64,000 bases of DNA from Natrinema salinisoli (lineage in GTDB: Archaea > Halobacteriota > Halobacteria > Halobacteriales > Natrialbaceae). Positions 50,023 to 59,107 of this stretch are shown here, piece by piece; the stretch's first letter is position 1, and every line of letters starts with the position of its first letter. Under the pieces are notes generated by a model, which had not been told where the DNA came from, did no database searches, and was given only the letters and a program-made list of their open reading frames with translations. The stretch is from positions 124,001 through 188,000 of the forward strand of contig NZ_CP084469.1 in the NCBI RefSeq assembly GCF_020405205.1, given 5' to 3'. The translations under genes were made by a program, and so were the position numbers.

Positions 50023-50742
50023 ATGTCCGCCGGACGGTTCGCGTTCGATATCGAGACGATCAACCCGCAACTCGAGGCCGGCCGAAGCCCCGACTTCCAG
50101 AACCCGGACCACTTCGAGCTGTTCTCGCTGTGTTGTGCACAGCAACCCGAACCCGGGGCCGAGATCGACTACGACGTCTTCTTTCGCGAGGGCCGCGGCC
50201 CGGCGTCGGAGCTGGACCTGATCGACCGAGCGATCGAGTGGTTCGAATCCCGCGCCGGCGAGTCGATCATCACCTACAACGGCGAGTACTTCGACTTCGT
50301 GCAGTTCGAGGGGCGGGCTCGAGTCGCCAGCGAGACGCTGGGAGCGCGCGAGGGCGTCGTCGACCGCGTGGCGGCGCTGCTGGACGAGCTCGAGAGCGAC
50401 GACCTGAAAGGGGAGTCGTGGGAGTGTTTCGGCGAGTATACGAGATTCGAGGAGACCTGCGAGCGCTGCGACGTCGACGTGCCGCGAACGATGCTGTCCG
50501 AGTTCGACATCGACACGGAGCGCTATCACGAGCATCGGGATACCACGGACGCACTGAAGCCACACTTCGTCGGCGGTGACGTTCCGGTCGCCGGCGAGCG
50601 ATATCTCGATCTGCTCGAGGCCGGTGCGACCGAGACGAAGACGTTCCGCGAACTCGAGCGGATGCTAACCCACTACGCGACGACCGACGTCGTGCCGCTG
50701 TTCGAACTCGCGGATTCGCGGCCTTTCGGTGACGAAACGTAG
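50023..50742 (+). CDS. RNase H-fold 3'-5' exonuclease-like protein
   Basis: The 239-residue protein opens RFAFDIETINPQ, the DxE motif I of DEDD exonucleases. ITYNGEYFDFVQFEGRAR is a motif II-like region (NGxxFD). HYATTDVVPLFELAD near the end supplies the third acidic residues. This is the PolB/ribonuclease H-like exonuclease pattern common in haloarchaea. ATG at 50023. It is the last GC-rich gene before the AT-rich island. Confidence 0.7.
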   Translation: MSAGRFAFDIETINPQLEAGRSPDFQNPDHFELFSLCCAQQPEPGAEIDYDVFFREGRGPASELDLIDRAIEWFESRAGESIITYNGEYFDFVQFEGRARVASETLGAREGVVDRVAALLDELESDDLKGESWECFGEYTRFEETCERCDVDVPRTMLSEFDIDTERYHEHRDTTDALKPHFVGGDVPVAGERYLDLLEAGATETKTFRELERMLTHYATTDVVPLFELADSRPFGDET

Positions 50743-50952
50743 TTTTCAGACCCTCAAAGTCAGATCTCTCCTGTTTTAGTGAGTGATTTGTTCGAGAACC
50801 AAATTCGAGGGCCGAAATCCTGATATTGATTTCGTTCACCGATTGGAAAACGGGACATTGTGGACGGATGATTAGCTAGATGACTGCTACAACCGTACCC
50901 TGAGACCTGCAAGGCCATTCAACTACACGCACATAAGCAAGTGCCCCCCTAA

Positions 50953-51096
50953 AGCTGGTCACTCCACGATCTCCGCAAGACGAGGCTGACGAAATACTGG
51001 AACAACGGGGTCCCGCGCAGCATCGTTTCCGATCGACTCGACGCTTCGGATGAGACTCCCGACAAGCACTACGACCGAGCCACCCGACGTGAGTGA
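50953..51096 (+). pseudogene. C-terminal remnant of a tyrosine integrase
   Basis: A short frame reads SLHDLRKTRLTKYWNNGVPR, then SIVSDRLDASDETPDKHYDR and ATRRE before TGA. It matches the HxLRxT...HYDRxTxRE end of haloarchaeal integrases, with the HxxR and Tyr region intact. No N-terminal part exists; a TAA precedes it. Within the 545-base gap 50743-51288 this is the only recognisable feature. It marks the left edge of the AT-rich island. Confidence 0.7.
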
Positions 51097-51288
51097 GTAA
51101 TTGGACTCCAACAGGATTCGTGTACATCTAAGTTGGTGTCAACTAAGAAAATAAGCTGCCAAATGACACGTAGCACTTCGCTTACGCTTGGTAACAGATT
51201 CATGCAGTCCGCACAATACGACAGAAACCACCTGCGTGCTTCAATACAGATTTAAGAGGCCCCCGTATTAATAAAATAATCTCTACCG

Positions 51289-52389
51289 ATGGGCACCAGT
51301 CTCAATCCCGATGCATGGGAAGGCAGAAGCGTACATAGTGAATCTACACTTCATCAGCTATCGCCTTTTTTGGGTAAAATGAAGTCCACCATGGCAAAAG
51401 AATTGGTTCAGACCTACTCATCACCGGGCGACACTATTCTTGATCCTTTTTCTGGATCTGGCACAGTCCCTCTTGAAGCCGCTATTGAGCAAAGAGCAGC
51501 AATCGGCGTGGATAGAAACCCATATTCAATTTTGTTATCGAAAGCAAAATTAAACCCTCCAGAAACAGAGAAGAAGGCCAAGCAGAAGGCTAAAGAATAT
51601 CTCGCTAAAATTGAGCCACACCCAGGGAAAGGAACTGAATCCATCCCAGAGTGGGTCGCTGATTTCTTCCACCCAAAAACACTGTCCGGAATTGCTCAGC
51701 TAAGTCCCTTACTTCGAGAGGAAAACGAACACTTTCTTCTTGCCTGTCTGCTAGGAATTCTCCATCACCAGAGACCTGGATTCCTGTCATATCCTGCTAG
51801 CAATTTAAAACCATATCTGAGAGATAAGAAATTCCCACGGGACGAGTACCCGGAAAAATACGAGTATCGGGAGATTGAGTCCCGATTAATCTCGAAAATT
51901 GAGCGAGCATACCGTAGGTTTCCAGAATTTGATGATTCTCTCACACGATCAGTATATATGGGAGATACAGAAGAGATTATAAATCAAGAAATCCCAAATA
52001 ATTCAGTCGACACCATTATCACGAGTCCACCATATATGAACAAACTTGATTATGGGAGGGACAACCGCCTGAGGCTATACTTTTTGGGAATTGAAGATTA
52101 TAAAGAGTTGGATGGGAGTCCAGAAAGCAAAAAACAATATAGAGACTTCTTAGATAGGTTCCTAACAGAAGCAATCTCTGTACTACGTCCAGACGGAAAT
52201 TTAATTTTCGTGATGGGCGAGTCACAGCGCTCAGGTGCAGCTGTGGACACCTCAGAAGTTCTTACTGAGATGGTAAACAAAAACAAATATGGTCTAAAAA
52301 TGGAGCAAGTAATACAAGATAAAGTCCCGAGAAGAGAAATAAACTCAATGTCTACAAAGTCTGAGACAATTTTAGCACTTAAAAACTAA
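51289..52389 (+). CDS. DNA methyltransferase (N4/N6 type, DPF.GSGT / TSPPY)
   Basis: A 366-residue protein with DTILDPFSGSGTVPLEAA (SAM motif I, about 48-65) and IITSPPYMNKLDYG (motif IV SPPY, about 243). RPDGNLIFVMGES follows as a late strand. The order places it among the amino-methyltransferases. It is the first gene of an AT-rich cassette with unusual codon use, and its stop is one base before the kinase-ATPase gene. It probably modifies host DNA to mark self. Target sequence unknown. Confidence 0.85.
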   Translation: MGTSLNPDAWEGRSVHSESTLHQLSPFLGKMKSTMAKELVQTYSSPGDTILDPFSGSGTVPLEAAIEQRAAIGVDRNPYSILLSKAKLNPPETEKKAKQKAKEYLAKIEPHPGKGTESIPEWVADFFHPKTLSGIAQLSPLLREENEHFLLACLLGILHHQRPGFLSYPASNLKPYLRDKKFPRDEYPEKYEYREIESRLISKIERAYRRFPEFDDSLTRSVYMGDTEEIINQEIPNNSVDTIITSPPYMNKLDYGRDNRLRLYFLGIEDYKELDGSPESKKQYRDFLDRFLTEAISVLRPDGNLIFVMGESQRSGAAVDTSEVLTEMVNKNKYGLKMEQVIQDKVPRREINSMSTKSETILALKN

Positions 52390-52390
52390 T

Positions 52391-54934
52391 ATGACAGTCA
52401 AGAAACCTTCAAAGTCGAGCATTATTGGAAAAACGTTACTAAATAATTGGGAGGTTGTTGAGGAAATTGACTCGGGTAATAATGGGGTTGTTTATCGTGC
52501 GGCACACACCGCTGAAGAGGTAGATATGGATTCGGCATGCAAACTCATGCCAATAGGAGATCTGACCGAGGGTTGGGAAAAAGAAGTTGAGAAGGCAACC
52601 ATGATGGATACTCATCCAAATGTTGTTAGTATCAAAGATTACACAAGAATTGAAATAGACAAAACAGAATACGCATGTGTGATATCAGAATTCGTTGATG
52701 GTCCCTCACTTCTAAAATATATACAAGATAAACCAGATCAGATTACTGTATCATTTGTCTGTTCAGTAGCAGAGGCAATTCTTGATGTGCTTCATGGAAT
52801 GGAACGAAGGGAAATCAATCATAACGACCTACATACTGGGAACGTCCTTTTATCAAAATCAGATATTACAATTAGCGACGAACCCCAAATCAAGATAACC
52901 GATTTTGGAATTGGGGGGTCCCGAAATTCAATGCAGCCCAAAAATGACTACGCGCAATTGGGCGACATAATTCTAGATCTGCTTTCGGAAATCGATCGAT
53001 CAAAGTTAGATACTCTTGACGAGTACCGCTACGAATTCTTAGTTGATGAATTCGTTGCCAAATATATCGTAGAGGAAGATCCTACCAAAGGCGAGTATGT
53101 CCGCTCGCCGCAGGAATTGCAAGGTAAACTAAAAGAAAACAAATCGAAGGCGAGAGAACGGATGGGTGACAAGCCAACTGTTGAACTACAAAGTCCATTT
53201 GATTACTTGAGCTGCGAGCAGATGGGTGATTCGTTTAGACTCATAGAAAAACTCTACTCCAGAGACTTTCCAGGATATGGCCAACTTCACAGTCGAACAA
53301 ATACACTTCTCACTGGTCCGAGGGGTTGTGGCAAGACAACTATTTTAAAGAATATGGATCTTGAAACACAGTTGGAGACTGGGCAAATAAAATCTGCTGA
53401 TGAAATTGATTATTTCGGTATATTCTATCCATGCCGCGACTTGTATTTTGCCTTTCATTATATGGATGACAAGGATCCAAGCTCATATAATCAAAATCTA
53501 TTGATCCACTATCTATCACTCTCTCTGCTTAAGAAATTTATAAATCGAGTTAGGTTACTCCGTGATCAATTTGGAAATAATATCTCTGAGGATTCTTTGA
53601 GGCTGTTGGAGGAGAATATTTCCAGAACCCTTCGAGATTACTCTAGCCCTCCAGCAGGCACTGATGTTCTTGACCATCTTACCTCCGTTCTTGAGAAAGA
53701 GAAAAGAAAGGTTGACGATACACTAAGACGAGGTGAATCAGGTTACAGCGATGAAACTCGTCTGATGGGAATCGATAGGCTCCCAAAAACTTGCAAAAAT
53801 TTCATTAATTCAGTTGATTGGCTTAAAAACACACCCCTATTCTTTTTAGTTGACGATTATTCTCTTCCAAAAATCACTCAGGGTATGCAGAGCACACTAA
53901 ATGACCTAGTGATGGAGCGGTGGGACCAGGTATATTTCAAAATATCCACCGAAAGCATCGCATCCTTCCATCCATATGACCGGTCTGAGAAACTTCTTGA
54001 GGAGTCAAGAGAATTTGAGGTTGTTGATCTAGCGAATCATTTCATTAGTAATACTGAAAAGCGCAACAAATTCTTAACAGAAGTGCTGAATACGCGCTTA
54101 GAGACCACCAGTGGAATCCATTCCAAATACACGGATATCTATGAGATATTAGGAGAGAGGCCCTATGACTCATATAATGACCTAGCTCGACAGCTTCGAA
54201 GTGACTCTGATGTTGATTATGCAGGTTTTGAAACCTTGAGAGATATGTTCTCAGGCGATATTTCTGAGATGCTTCGCTTAGTACGGGGGATGTTTAATGA
54301 GGTGGGCCAAAACAAAAACTGGGAAGAAGGAAGCGTTGAAGTCCCAATTCCACCACAAAAGCAGGATGAAGTTATCAAGAGATACGGGGGGAGTTTCCTT
54401 AATAAGATAGAATCAATACCAGAGAGCGGCGAACGACTCCGAGAGGTCGCTGAAGCATTCGGACAACATGCGAATCAATTGCTCATGGAGAAGACCAGTA
54501 AAAATGAGACTGGTAACCCTCCACTTCAAGCCTTCCGGATTGAGATACGCGACTCATTCTCATTTGACTCGGATGAACACGTTAACGAAGTACTTAGAGT
54601 CCTACGTAGGAATACCTCGCGCCGTCCCGAAAAACAGGACATCTCAGAGGAAGCAGAATCTATTTATAACGATTTACTCCAATACGGAATATTCCTCTTA
54701 GACACTCGTGGAAAGAGTATTCGCGGCGGAGCGGTTCCTCGCCTTTATCTGCGGAGACTCCTACTTCCAAAATTCAATCTCACCCCAAGCCAGCGCGACA
54801 ACGTCTCTCTAGAGCCTGCCGAATTCATGTATTTGTTGTCGAATCCTGAAGGCTATGACGCTTCAGACTTTGAGCGATCGGAAACAGAAAGTCTCTCCAG
54901 GTTCATCGATGATTCAGACGAGAAATCGGAGTGA
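52391..54934 (+). CDS. Ser/Thr protein kinase fused to P-loop ATPase
   Basis: The 847-residue protein combines two machines. Residues about 18-240 are a protein kinase: IDSGNNGVVYRA is the glycine loop, SACKLM holds Lys51, INHNDLHTGN is the catalytic loop with Asp146 and Asn151, and ITDFGIG holds Asp171. All key residues are present. Residues about 270-700 form an AAA/STAND-like ATPase: LLTGPRGCGKTTI (Walker A, Lys315) and LFFLVDDYS (Walker B, 483-490). A helical and winged C-terminus follows. BREX/Pgl systems use a separate PglW kinase and PglY ATPase; here one protein does both. Likely a signalling switch that activates on infection. This is inference. Confidence 0.8.
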   Translation: MTVKKPSKSSIIGKTLLNNWEVVEEIDSGNNGVVYRAAHTAEEVDMDSACKLMPIGDLTEGWEKEVEKATMMDTHPNVVSIKDYTRIEIDKTEYACVISEFVDGPSLLKYIQDKPDQITVSFVCSVAEAILDVLHGMERREINHNDLHTGNVLLSKSDITISDEPQIKITDFGIGGSRNSMQPKNDYAQLGDIILDLLSEIDRSKLDTLDEYRYEFLVDEFVAKYIVEEDPTKGEYVRSPQELQGKLKENKSKARERMGDKPTVELQSPFDYLSCEQMGDSFRLIEKLYSRDFPGYGQLHSRTNTLLTGPRGCGKTTILKNMDLETQLETGQIKSADEIDYFGIFYPCRDLYFAFHYMDDKDPSSYNQNLLIHYLSLSLLKKFINRVRLLRDQFGNNISEDSLRLLEENISRTLRDYSSPPAGTDVLDHLTSVLEKEKRKVDDTLRRGESGYSDETRLMGIDRLPKTCKNFINSVDWLKNTPLFFLVDDYSLPKITQGMQSTLNDLVMERWDQVYFKISTESIASFHPYDRSEKLLEESREFEVVDLANHFISNTEKRNKFLTEVLNTRLETTSGIHSKYTDIYEILGERPYDSYNDLARQLRSDSDVDYAGFETLRDMFSGDISEMLRLVRGMFNEVGQNKNWEEGSVEVPIPPQKQDEVIKRYGGSFLNKIESIPESGERLREVAEAFGQHANQLLMEKTSKNETGNPPLQAFRIEIRDSFSFDSDEHVNEVLRVLRRNTSRRPEKQDISEEAESIYNDLLQYGIFLLDTRGKSIRGGAVPRLYLRRLLLPKFNLTPSQRDNVSLEPAEFMYLLSNPEGYDASDFERSETESLSRFIDDSDEKSE

Positions 54935-54941
54935 GTTCAAT

Positions 54942-56036
54942 ATGGATTTCCCAGAGATCACAAAGTTTGAAGAAGTCAAAATTGATGCCCCGACATCAGT
55001 TGTTACTGTAGCAGGTTTTGAGGACAGGGCGAAAGCGATATTTGAAGAATTGGCTTCTCGTGATGACGCAGATGCCATTCAAACCGGAGCAGGAATCCGT
55101 TACAAGCCCTTCAACGAACGAAACGACGTAGAAGGAATGAAGAACGGGATGGCCTCAATCGGATTATCTGATGATTCGACCGAAAGCCTAGTTTTCGATC
55201 GACATGATCCCGATTCCTTCGAACCCATTTTTGAGGCATTCTTGGAGTCAATCTCCGAGGAACACATCCTTTTGGATATTTCTGGCATGTCGAAGTTGCT
55301 GATTATGGTTACATTGGATATTCTCGCTGAGAAAGATTATTCTGTAACAATATTCTACGCTGAAGCAAAAGTGTACACCCCTACTAAGGATGAGTACACT
55401 GACACTCTCCAGTCCAGAGATGATTCTGATAGGACTCCAGCATTCCTTACTCATGGTATCTACGATATTGTAACCAGTAGAGGTCTCTCTTCGGCATTAG
55501 GAAGTGATCAGCCGATGATTGTAGTAGCTTTCCCAACATTCAATCATCAAGAGCTTATGGCATTAGCTAGCGAACTTTCCCCTACTCAACTGGTTTCTAT
55601 TGAAGGAATACCTAATAGGAAAGAAGATTACTGGCGGAAAGAAAGTATTCGGGAACTCAACGAGGGAGTGGAGTCCCACATCCATGTCGATTGGCGCGAA
55701 ACAAGTACCTTTGATTACGGAAGCACCACAAGATTGTTGAATAATATCTACAATGAATACGGTGACAAGTATCGGATGATCCTGGCTCCAACCGGTAGTA
55801 AATTACAGACTGTTGGTTGCCTCATATTTAGACGGCAGCACCAAGATACACAAATAGTTTACCCGGTGACAAGAGAATTCTCAGAAACCTATTCACAGGG
55901 TTGGAAAGCTACATGGGGGATCGAATTAGGAAACATTGACGATAAAATTGTCACTGATGGAGAAGAATATCAGCAGAAAATTTCCGAACTACGGTCCAAG
56001 ATTGAGGATATTAATGACTCAGTGAAAGATACATAA
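54942..56036 (+). CDS. Rossmann-like putative sensor/effector of the AT-rich cassette
   Basis: A 364-residue protein from ATG at 54942, 7 bases after the kinase-ATPase stop. It starts SVVTVAGFEDRAKAIFEEL. Two glycine/serine loops, LLDISGMSKLL and LAPTGSKLQTVG, sit after hydrophobic strands and are related to each other. They recall the D-x-T/S-G-x-(S/T)-K loops of CARF-type Rossmann domains. The C-terminus is helical (YQQKISELRSKIEDINDS). No nuclease motif was found. It might sense a nucleotide signal or act as the partner that restrains the kinase-ATPase. Function unknown. Confidence 0.6.
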   Translation: MDFPEITKFEEVKIDAPTSVVTVAGFEDRAKAIFEELASRDDADAIQTGAGIRYKPFNERNDVEGMKNGMASIGLSDDSTESLVFDRHDPDSFEPIFEAFLESISEEHILLDISGMSKLLIMVTLDILAEKDYSVTIFYAEAKVYTPTKDEYTDTLQSRDDSDRTPAFLTHGIYDIVTSRGLSSALGSDQPMIVVAFPTFNHQELMALASELSPTQLVSIEGIPNRKEDYWRKESIRELNEGVESHIHVDWRETSTFDYGSTTRLLNNIYNEYGDKYRMILAPTGSKLQTVGCLIFRRQHQDTQIVYPVTREFSETYSQGWKATWGIELGNIDDKIVTDGEEYQQKISELRSKIEDINDSVKDT

Positions 56037-56054
56037 TCTGATTTCTATTTATGA

Positions 56055-56303
56055 TTGAGTGGGCTGAGTATCTGGACAAGCGATGACGTCTTGGGGGAGG
56101 GCTACCAGCGACAGCTCGCTGTCGTCTCGGTGCTTTTAGAACTGACAAACTCCAAACAGGTTGTCGAAGAGACCCTCCGGCTGTACCCGCTCGCGTACGT
56201 CATCTTTCGCGAAACGGTTGAGACTACCGCGGTCGGCGGCGGGCCGCACCATTGTATCGGGATGCGGTACGCGATGATGGAGTTCAAGTTCGTATCTATT
56301 TAG
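56055..56303 (+). pseudogene. Cytochrome P450 remnant with internal deletion
   Basis: The frame reads VVEETLRLYPLAYVIFRETV, the K-helix ExxR region. It then jumps directly to GGGPHHCIGMRYAMMEFK, the haem-binding Cys loop. A normal P450 has about 80-100 residues between these two. The N-terminal 250 or more residues are also missing. It is a decayed chromosomal gene and marks the right edge of the island. The frame start has no valid initiation. Confidence 0.75.
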
Positions 56304-56574
56304 ACGATTCGGTGATAAAGCAGTCGTCTAAAACTTCCAAAGGTGGGTTAGAGAAATTAGGTATTTTGGCCTTGAAAATGGCTAGAGGAGATTTGGACAA
56401 ACCATAATACTATGACATGTGTGCCCGACAGTACTGGAAATCAGTATAGATAGGCTGGGACAGTAGTATCCCTGTATAATCAAGCGTCCATCGTCTATGC
56501 TGCCTTATTCCATCCAATAATCAATAGATATAAGTTGCAACGAGTCAACAATCGGGATGGAAGCCACACTCCAA

Positions 56575-56660
56575 GTGTCGCAGGGGGCTGCGCGCAAATG
56601 CCCCGGGTGCTGGAGACACCCGAGACGTTGCTTCCAAACCCCGGACGGGGATTTGCAAGC
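56575..56660. other. Hairpin-rich intergenic sequence (56304-56754 has no gene)
   Basis: Two strong inverted repeats occur: GGGTGCTGGAGACACCC (56605-56621) and CAAACCCCGGACGGGGATTTG (56635-56655). A CAGGGGGCTGCGCG stretch precedes them. The short GC-rich block differs from its AT-rich surroundings. It could encode a structured small RNA or a transcription terminator. It does not fit a tRNA, because no T-loop or acceptor pairing was found. Confidence 0.35.
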
Positions 56661-56754
56661 ATGATTCCGTATATCCTAGCGGGATATAAACGTCCCGCAC
56701 GCCGACAGGACGCATCGCCTCGAGCAGCCATAGCACCCTCGAGCGGAGGCCACC

Positions 56755-56907
56755 ATGCCTAACCACTCCGAGGACCAGCCGCCGGACTGTCCCCACTGCG
56801 GGCGGCCGGTGACCGCGATCTCGGTCGTCGGGCCGACGGAGGCGTACGTCTCCCCGTGTGGCTGCGAGATCGCACCCGGGCTGCTCGCGACGGGATTCGA
56901 GCGCTGA
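56755..56907 (+). CDS. Small CPxCG zinc protein (50 aa)
   Basis: ATG at 56755 to TGA at 56907. The product reads MPNHSEDQPPDCPHCGRPVT and ends SPCGCEIAPGLLATGFER, with CPHCG and a second CGC cluster. It is GC-rich like the host. Haloarchaea carry many such micro-proteins, some with regulatory roles. The next 230 bases to the AOR gene hold no supportable gene. Confidence 0.6.
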   Translation: MPNHSEDQPPDCPHCGRPVTAISVVGPTEAYVSPCGCEIAPGLLATGFER

Positions 56908-57137
56908 CCGCCCGATCGCACGACCACCGCGCAATCGGTGCGTTGCAGGTGGCACCGCTCGAGCCGCGGCGGACAGTCGGGCCGTCGACGGCGGTCGATC
57001 GAAACCACCCGTCTCGACACACCACCCACGGCCGCGGTCGGCTCCCGGCCCGTGATCTCGGCTCGAGCGCGCTCATTTTTCCTCTCGAAACCGACGCTCG
57101 AGCACCGGCGACCGAGAACTCACTGTCTCGATCCGAG

Positions 57138-58931
57138 CTACCGCCCCTCGCTCGAGCAGTGCTCCTGATCCGCGAGCAGCGAGTCGCCGTCGACCGCGTC
57201 GGTCAACCCGAGGCGCTCGACGGTCGCTCGAGTCGGCCGCCCGTCGGGCCCCCAGCCCCGCGCCCGGTAGTACCGGTCGAGGGTCGTCTCGAACCATTCC
57301 TCGTCGACTGACTGTCCGGCGTTCGGTCCCGACTCGAGGGGCTCTCGCAGGGCCGCCGGCAGTTCGTCGTCCGCCCGTGCCATTCCCTCGCGGACGTTGA
57401 ACAGCCGCGTCAGGGTCCAGACCCGCTCGCCGACGGTCCGCAGGTCGCCGGCCGTCTCGAGCCGGACGGCCTCGAGCCACTCCGCCCCGAGGTCGTCGAA
57501 CGCGTCGCCCACGAAGTCGTCGACGATGAGACACCAGAGGACCGACCGCCGGTTCTGTTCCGCGACGACGACTCGAGCGGTGCGGTCGGGGCTCCACCGC
57601 TCGTCGAACACCTCTCGCTCGATCGGCCGGGCGCGGCGGTGACAGGCCCCGCGGTCGCTGGTCGCGTACGCGAGTGCCATGCTCCGCGCGCCCCGCGGGT
57701 CGTACGCCGGGAGCTCCATCGCCTTGACCGTCGGGACGAGATCGGTACCGCCGAACCGGGCCGCCGCCGCGGCGACGCCGTCCGCAAGCGCGTCGCCGAG
57801 GGGCCCGTCTCGGGCGGCGATCTCCTCGAGCACGCGGCGAGCCCCGTCGGAATCCCCGAACGCGAGCGAGCGATCGAGGAGGCCGGCGTCAGCGGCGTTG
57901 ACCGCCCACGCGACCGCACTGCCGGCGCTGATGAGGTCCATCCCGAGCCTGTCGCAGGTCTGGCCCAGCTCCGCGACGGCGTCGAAGTCGTCGATACCGA
58001 GGCCGGCCCCCAGCGTCATCGACGCGGCCCCGCGCGGGACGTAGTCGCCGTCGGCCGTCTCGACCCGGAACCCGCCCGAGTCGGCGTCGGTGCCGTCGCC
58101 GCCGTCGTACTCTCGCTCGCTCGTCAGTTCCTTGACCGCGGCGGCCCCGATCGAGTCGGTTCCCTCGAACGTGCCCTCCGCCCAGCCGCGGGTCGAGAGC
58201 GCGCCGACCTCGTTCGCGAAGTCGACGGTTTCGATCGTCTCGCTCGCTTCCATCCACTGCCCGGTCTCGCCCTCGCGGTATCGCTCGGCGTAGGCGTCGC
58301 GCAGGGCCGCTAATCCCGCGGGCGGCTCCCCCCTCGCGACGACGGCCTTCAGCCGTTTCGACCCCATGACGGCACCGGCACCGCCCCTGCCCGCGTGGTG
58401 ATCTCCCTCGTCGGACGCGATCGTCGCGTACGCCACCTGCCGTTCGCCCGCCGGTCCGATACAGGCGACCGACGCGTCGGGGTAGCTCGTGGCCGTCTCG
58501 ACCGTGTCCTCGCCCCACGCGTCGGTCGGCTCGACGGACACCGTGCCGTCCTCGACGACGAGACGAACGGGTTCCGTCGCCCTGCCGGTGACGAGCACTC
58601 CGATATGGGGCCCGAGCGAGCCTGCGAGCGCGTCCGGAAACGCACCGCCGGCGTAGGAGTCGAGAAAGCCGCCGGTCAACGGCGATTTCGTTATGGCAGC
58701 GTACCGCGACTCTCCGGGTAGATACCCCGAGAGCGGACCGAGCATGAACAGAAGCGCGTTCTCCGGACCGAGCGGATCGGTACCGGCCTCGAGTTCGTCA
58801 GAGAGATAGCGAGCGCCCAGCCCCTTCCCGCCGACGTACCGCCGAAGCCACGCCACCGGGACCGGGACGCTCTCGACCGATCGCGTCGAGAGATCGACGC
58901 GAAGGAGGCGGTCGGGTGTAGCGAGTGTCAC
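57138..58931 (-). CDS. Aldehyde ferredoxin oxidoreductase (tungsten/molybdopterin enzyme)
   Basis: The 597-residue protein has the AOR N-terminal domain. It starts LLRVDLSTRSVESVPVPVAW, then VGGKGLGARYLSDEL with the pterin-binding GGKGLG loop. GPLSGYLPGESRYAAITKSP and GRGGAGAVMGSKRLKAVV are conserved pterin contacts. The C-terminal region carries CHRRARPIEREVFDE. The usual CxxCxxxC cluster for the 4Fe-4S site is not clearly present, since only a few Cys are visible. AOR oxidises aldehydes to acids with ferredoxin. It shares orientation with the YqeC-like gene upstream. Confidence 0.8.
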   Translation of the reverse strand: MTLATPDRLLRVDLSTRSVESVPVPVAWLRRYVGGKGLGARYLSDELEAGTDPLGPENALLFMLGPLSGYLPGESRYAAITKSPLTGGFLDSYAGGAFPDALAGSLGPHIGVLVTGRATEPVRLVVEDGTVSVEPTDAWGEDTVETATSYPDASVACIGPAGERQVAYATIASDEGDHHAGRGGAGAVMGSKRLKAVVARGEPPAGLAALRDAYAERYREGETGQWMEASETIETVDFANEVGALSTRGWAEGTFEGTDSIGAAAVKELTSEREYDGGDGTDADSGGFRVETADGDYVPRGAASMTLGAGLGIDDFDAVAELGQTCDRLGMDLISAGSAVAWAVNAADAGLLDRSLAFGDSDGARRVLEEIAARDGPLGDALADGVAAAAARFGGTDLVPTVKAMELPAYDPRGARSMALAYATSDRGACHRRARPIEREVFDERWSPDRTARVVVAEQNRRSVLWCLIVDDFVGDAFDDLGAEWLEAVRLETAGDLRTVGERVWTLTRLFNVREGMARADDELPAALREPLESGPNAGQSVDEEWFETTLDRYYRARGWGPDGRPTRATVERLGLTDAVDGDSLLADQEHCSSEGR

Positions 58932-59107
58932 TACACCAGGGGACGCCGTCGACGGGAAAAAGGGTTATTACAGCACCTGTCGGCTGTCTGTCGACATGTG
59001 ACGAAATATAGCACCGCACTTCTGATCCCTGCGAGGACGGACCGACCCCGACTGGCCGCGCCCGACATCTCGACCGCACGGTAAACCGAGATGGGCGAAG
59101 GCCAGTC

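Noticed and set aside
51289-56036. A standard BREX type 2/Pgl system
   Set aside because: No PglZ phosphatase, no BrxC/PglY as a separate gene, and the third protein has no Pgl counterpart.
56575-56660. tRNA or SRP RNA gene
   Set aside because: No T-loop, anticodon arm or SRP tetraloop pattern could be matched.
57889-58518. Minus-strand Arg-rich frame within the AOR gene
   Set aside because: Out-of-frame shadow with extreme Arg/Gly content.
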